Below are positions 63,987-64,000 of a DNA stretch of 64,000 bases, in pieces. Numbering within the stretch: position 1 is the first letter of the stretch; every line of letters starts with the position of its first letter. The notes below the pieces were generated by a model that was not told the origin of the DNA, did not search any database, and saw only the letters and a list, made by a program, of their open reading frames with translations. A program made the translations under genes and the position numbers. The DNA lies in NCBI RefSeq assembly GCF_026157065.1, contig NZ_JANLGQ010000001.1, positions 558,001 to 622,000 on the forward strand. The letters run 5' to 3'. The stretch is from Enterococcus sp. HY326 (lineage in GTDB: Bacteria; Bacillota; Bacilli; Lactobacillales; Enterococcaceae).

Positions 63987-64000
63987 GATTTTTTCCTCTT

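Overview
The window looks like a low-GC Firmicutes chromosome of the order Lactobacillales, most like Enterococcaceae (Enterococcus or a close relative). The basis is the WxL / DUF916 cell-wall protein loci, the LPXTG anchor, PTS sugar uptake, T-box control, AT-rich spacers and strong AGGAGG ribosome binding sites. A complete trp operon is not typical of the best-known enterococci, so the genus is left open. I see no rRNA, tRNA, CRISPR array or prophage.

Layout. (1) 1-5156: the left-most of three surface-protein loci, with a huge partial beta-helix-like adhesin, a DUF916/DUF3324 protein and a signal-peptidase-like protein with a long basic tail. (2) 5160-10125: AT-rich spacer, ROK-type regulator, sugar O-acetyltransferase, VOC protein, flavodoxin-fold reductase and PNPOx-like protein. 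(3) 10248-12496: second locus, signal peptidase plus DUF916 protein. (4) 12826-17537: housekeeping or stress genes (DUF2922, Ohr, GNAT, DUF2975 pair with a small HTH regulator, metallophosphoesterase). (5) 17743-27305: main WxL operon, in transcription order regulator, 1.2-kDa-residue-class WxL protein (about 1,200 residues), LPXTG protein, two short WxL proteins, DUF916 protein, unknown membrane protein, signal-peptidase-like protein. (6) 27573-30438: lone tyrosine recombinase and an HTH/TPR regulator. (7) 30951-32756: small membrane proteins and GNATs. (8) 32804-39602: trpEGDCFBA behind a tryptophan T-box leader with a second T-box/terminator unit. (9) 39611-42589: Fur-boxed siderophore-type ATPase, VOC protein, frameshifted aldo-keto reductase, HxlR regulator. 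(10) 43145-48953: a beta-glucoside PTS / 6-phospho-beta-glucosidase / two DJ-1 proteins / RpiR regulator operon bracketed by two copies of a 135-bp repeat. (11) 49004-64000: an accessory region of small regulators and membrane proteins, two processive family-2 glycosyltransferases bracketed by another direct repeat, RidA, GNAT, a third DJ-1 protein, and many short dispersed intergenic repeats.

How they may work together. WxL proteins bind peptidoglycan and DUF916 proteins are their membrane-linked partners. All three loci pair a DUF916 protein with a type I signal-peptidase homologue that has a 130-190-residue Lys/Arg-rich cytoplasmic extension. Only one of the three keeps the full Ser/Lys dyad; one has Lys replaced by Arg, and one has Lys replaced, the Ser-Met box disrupted and the GDN box lost. 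This resembles SipA of the streptococcal FCT pilus region, a non-catalytic signal-peptidase fold needed for surface assembly. It is the best candidate here for an undescribed system: a WxL-complex export or assembly module built on pseudo-signal-peptidases.

A second candidate is the PTS/DJ-1 operon. A near-identical palindrome sits 4 bp upstream of the -35 position of two predicted promoters, one before the PTS gene and one before the DJ-1 pair. This suggests that the RpiR-type regulator, the last gene, activates both.
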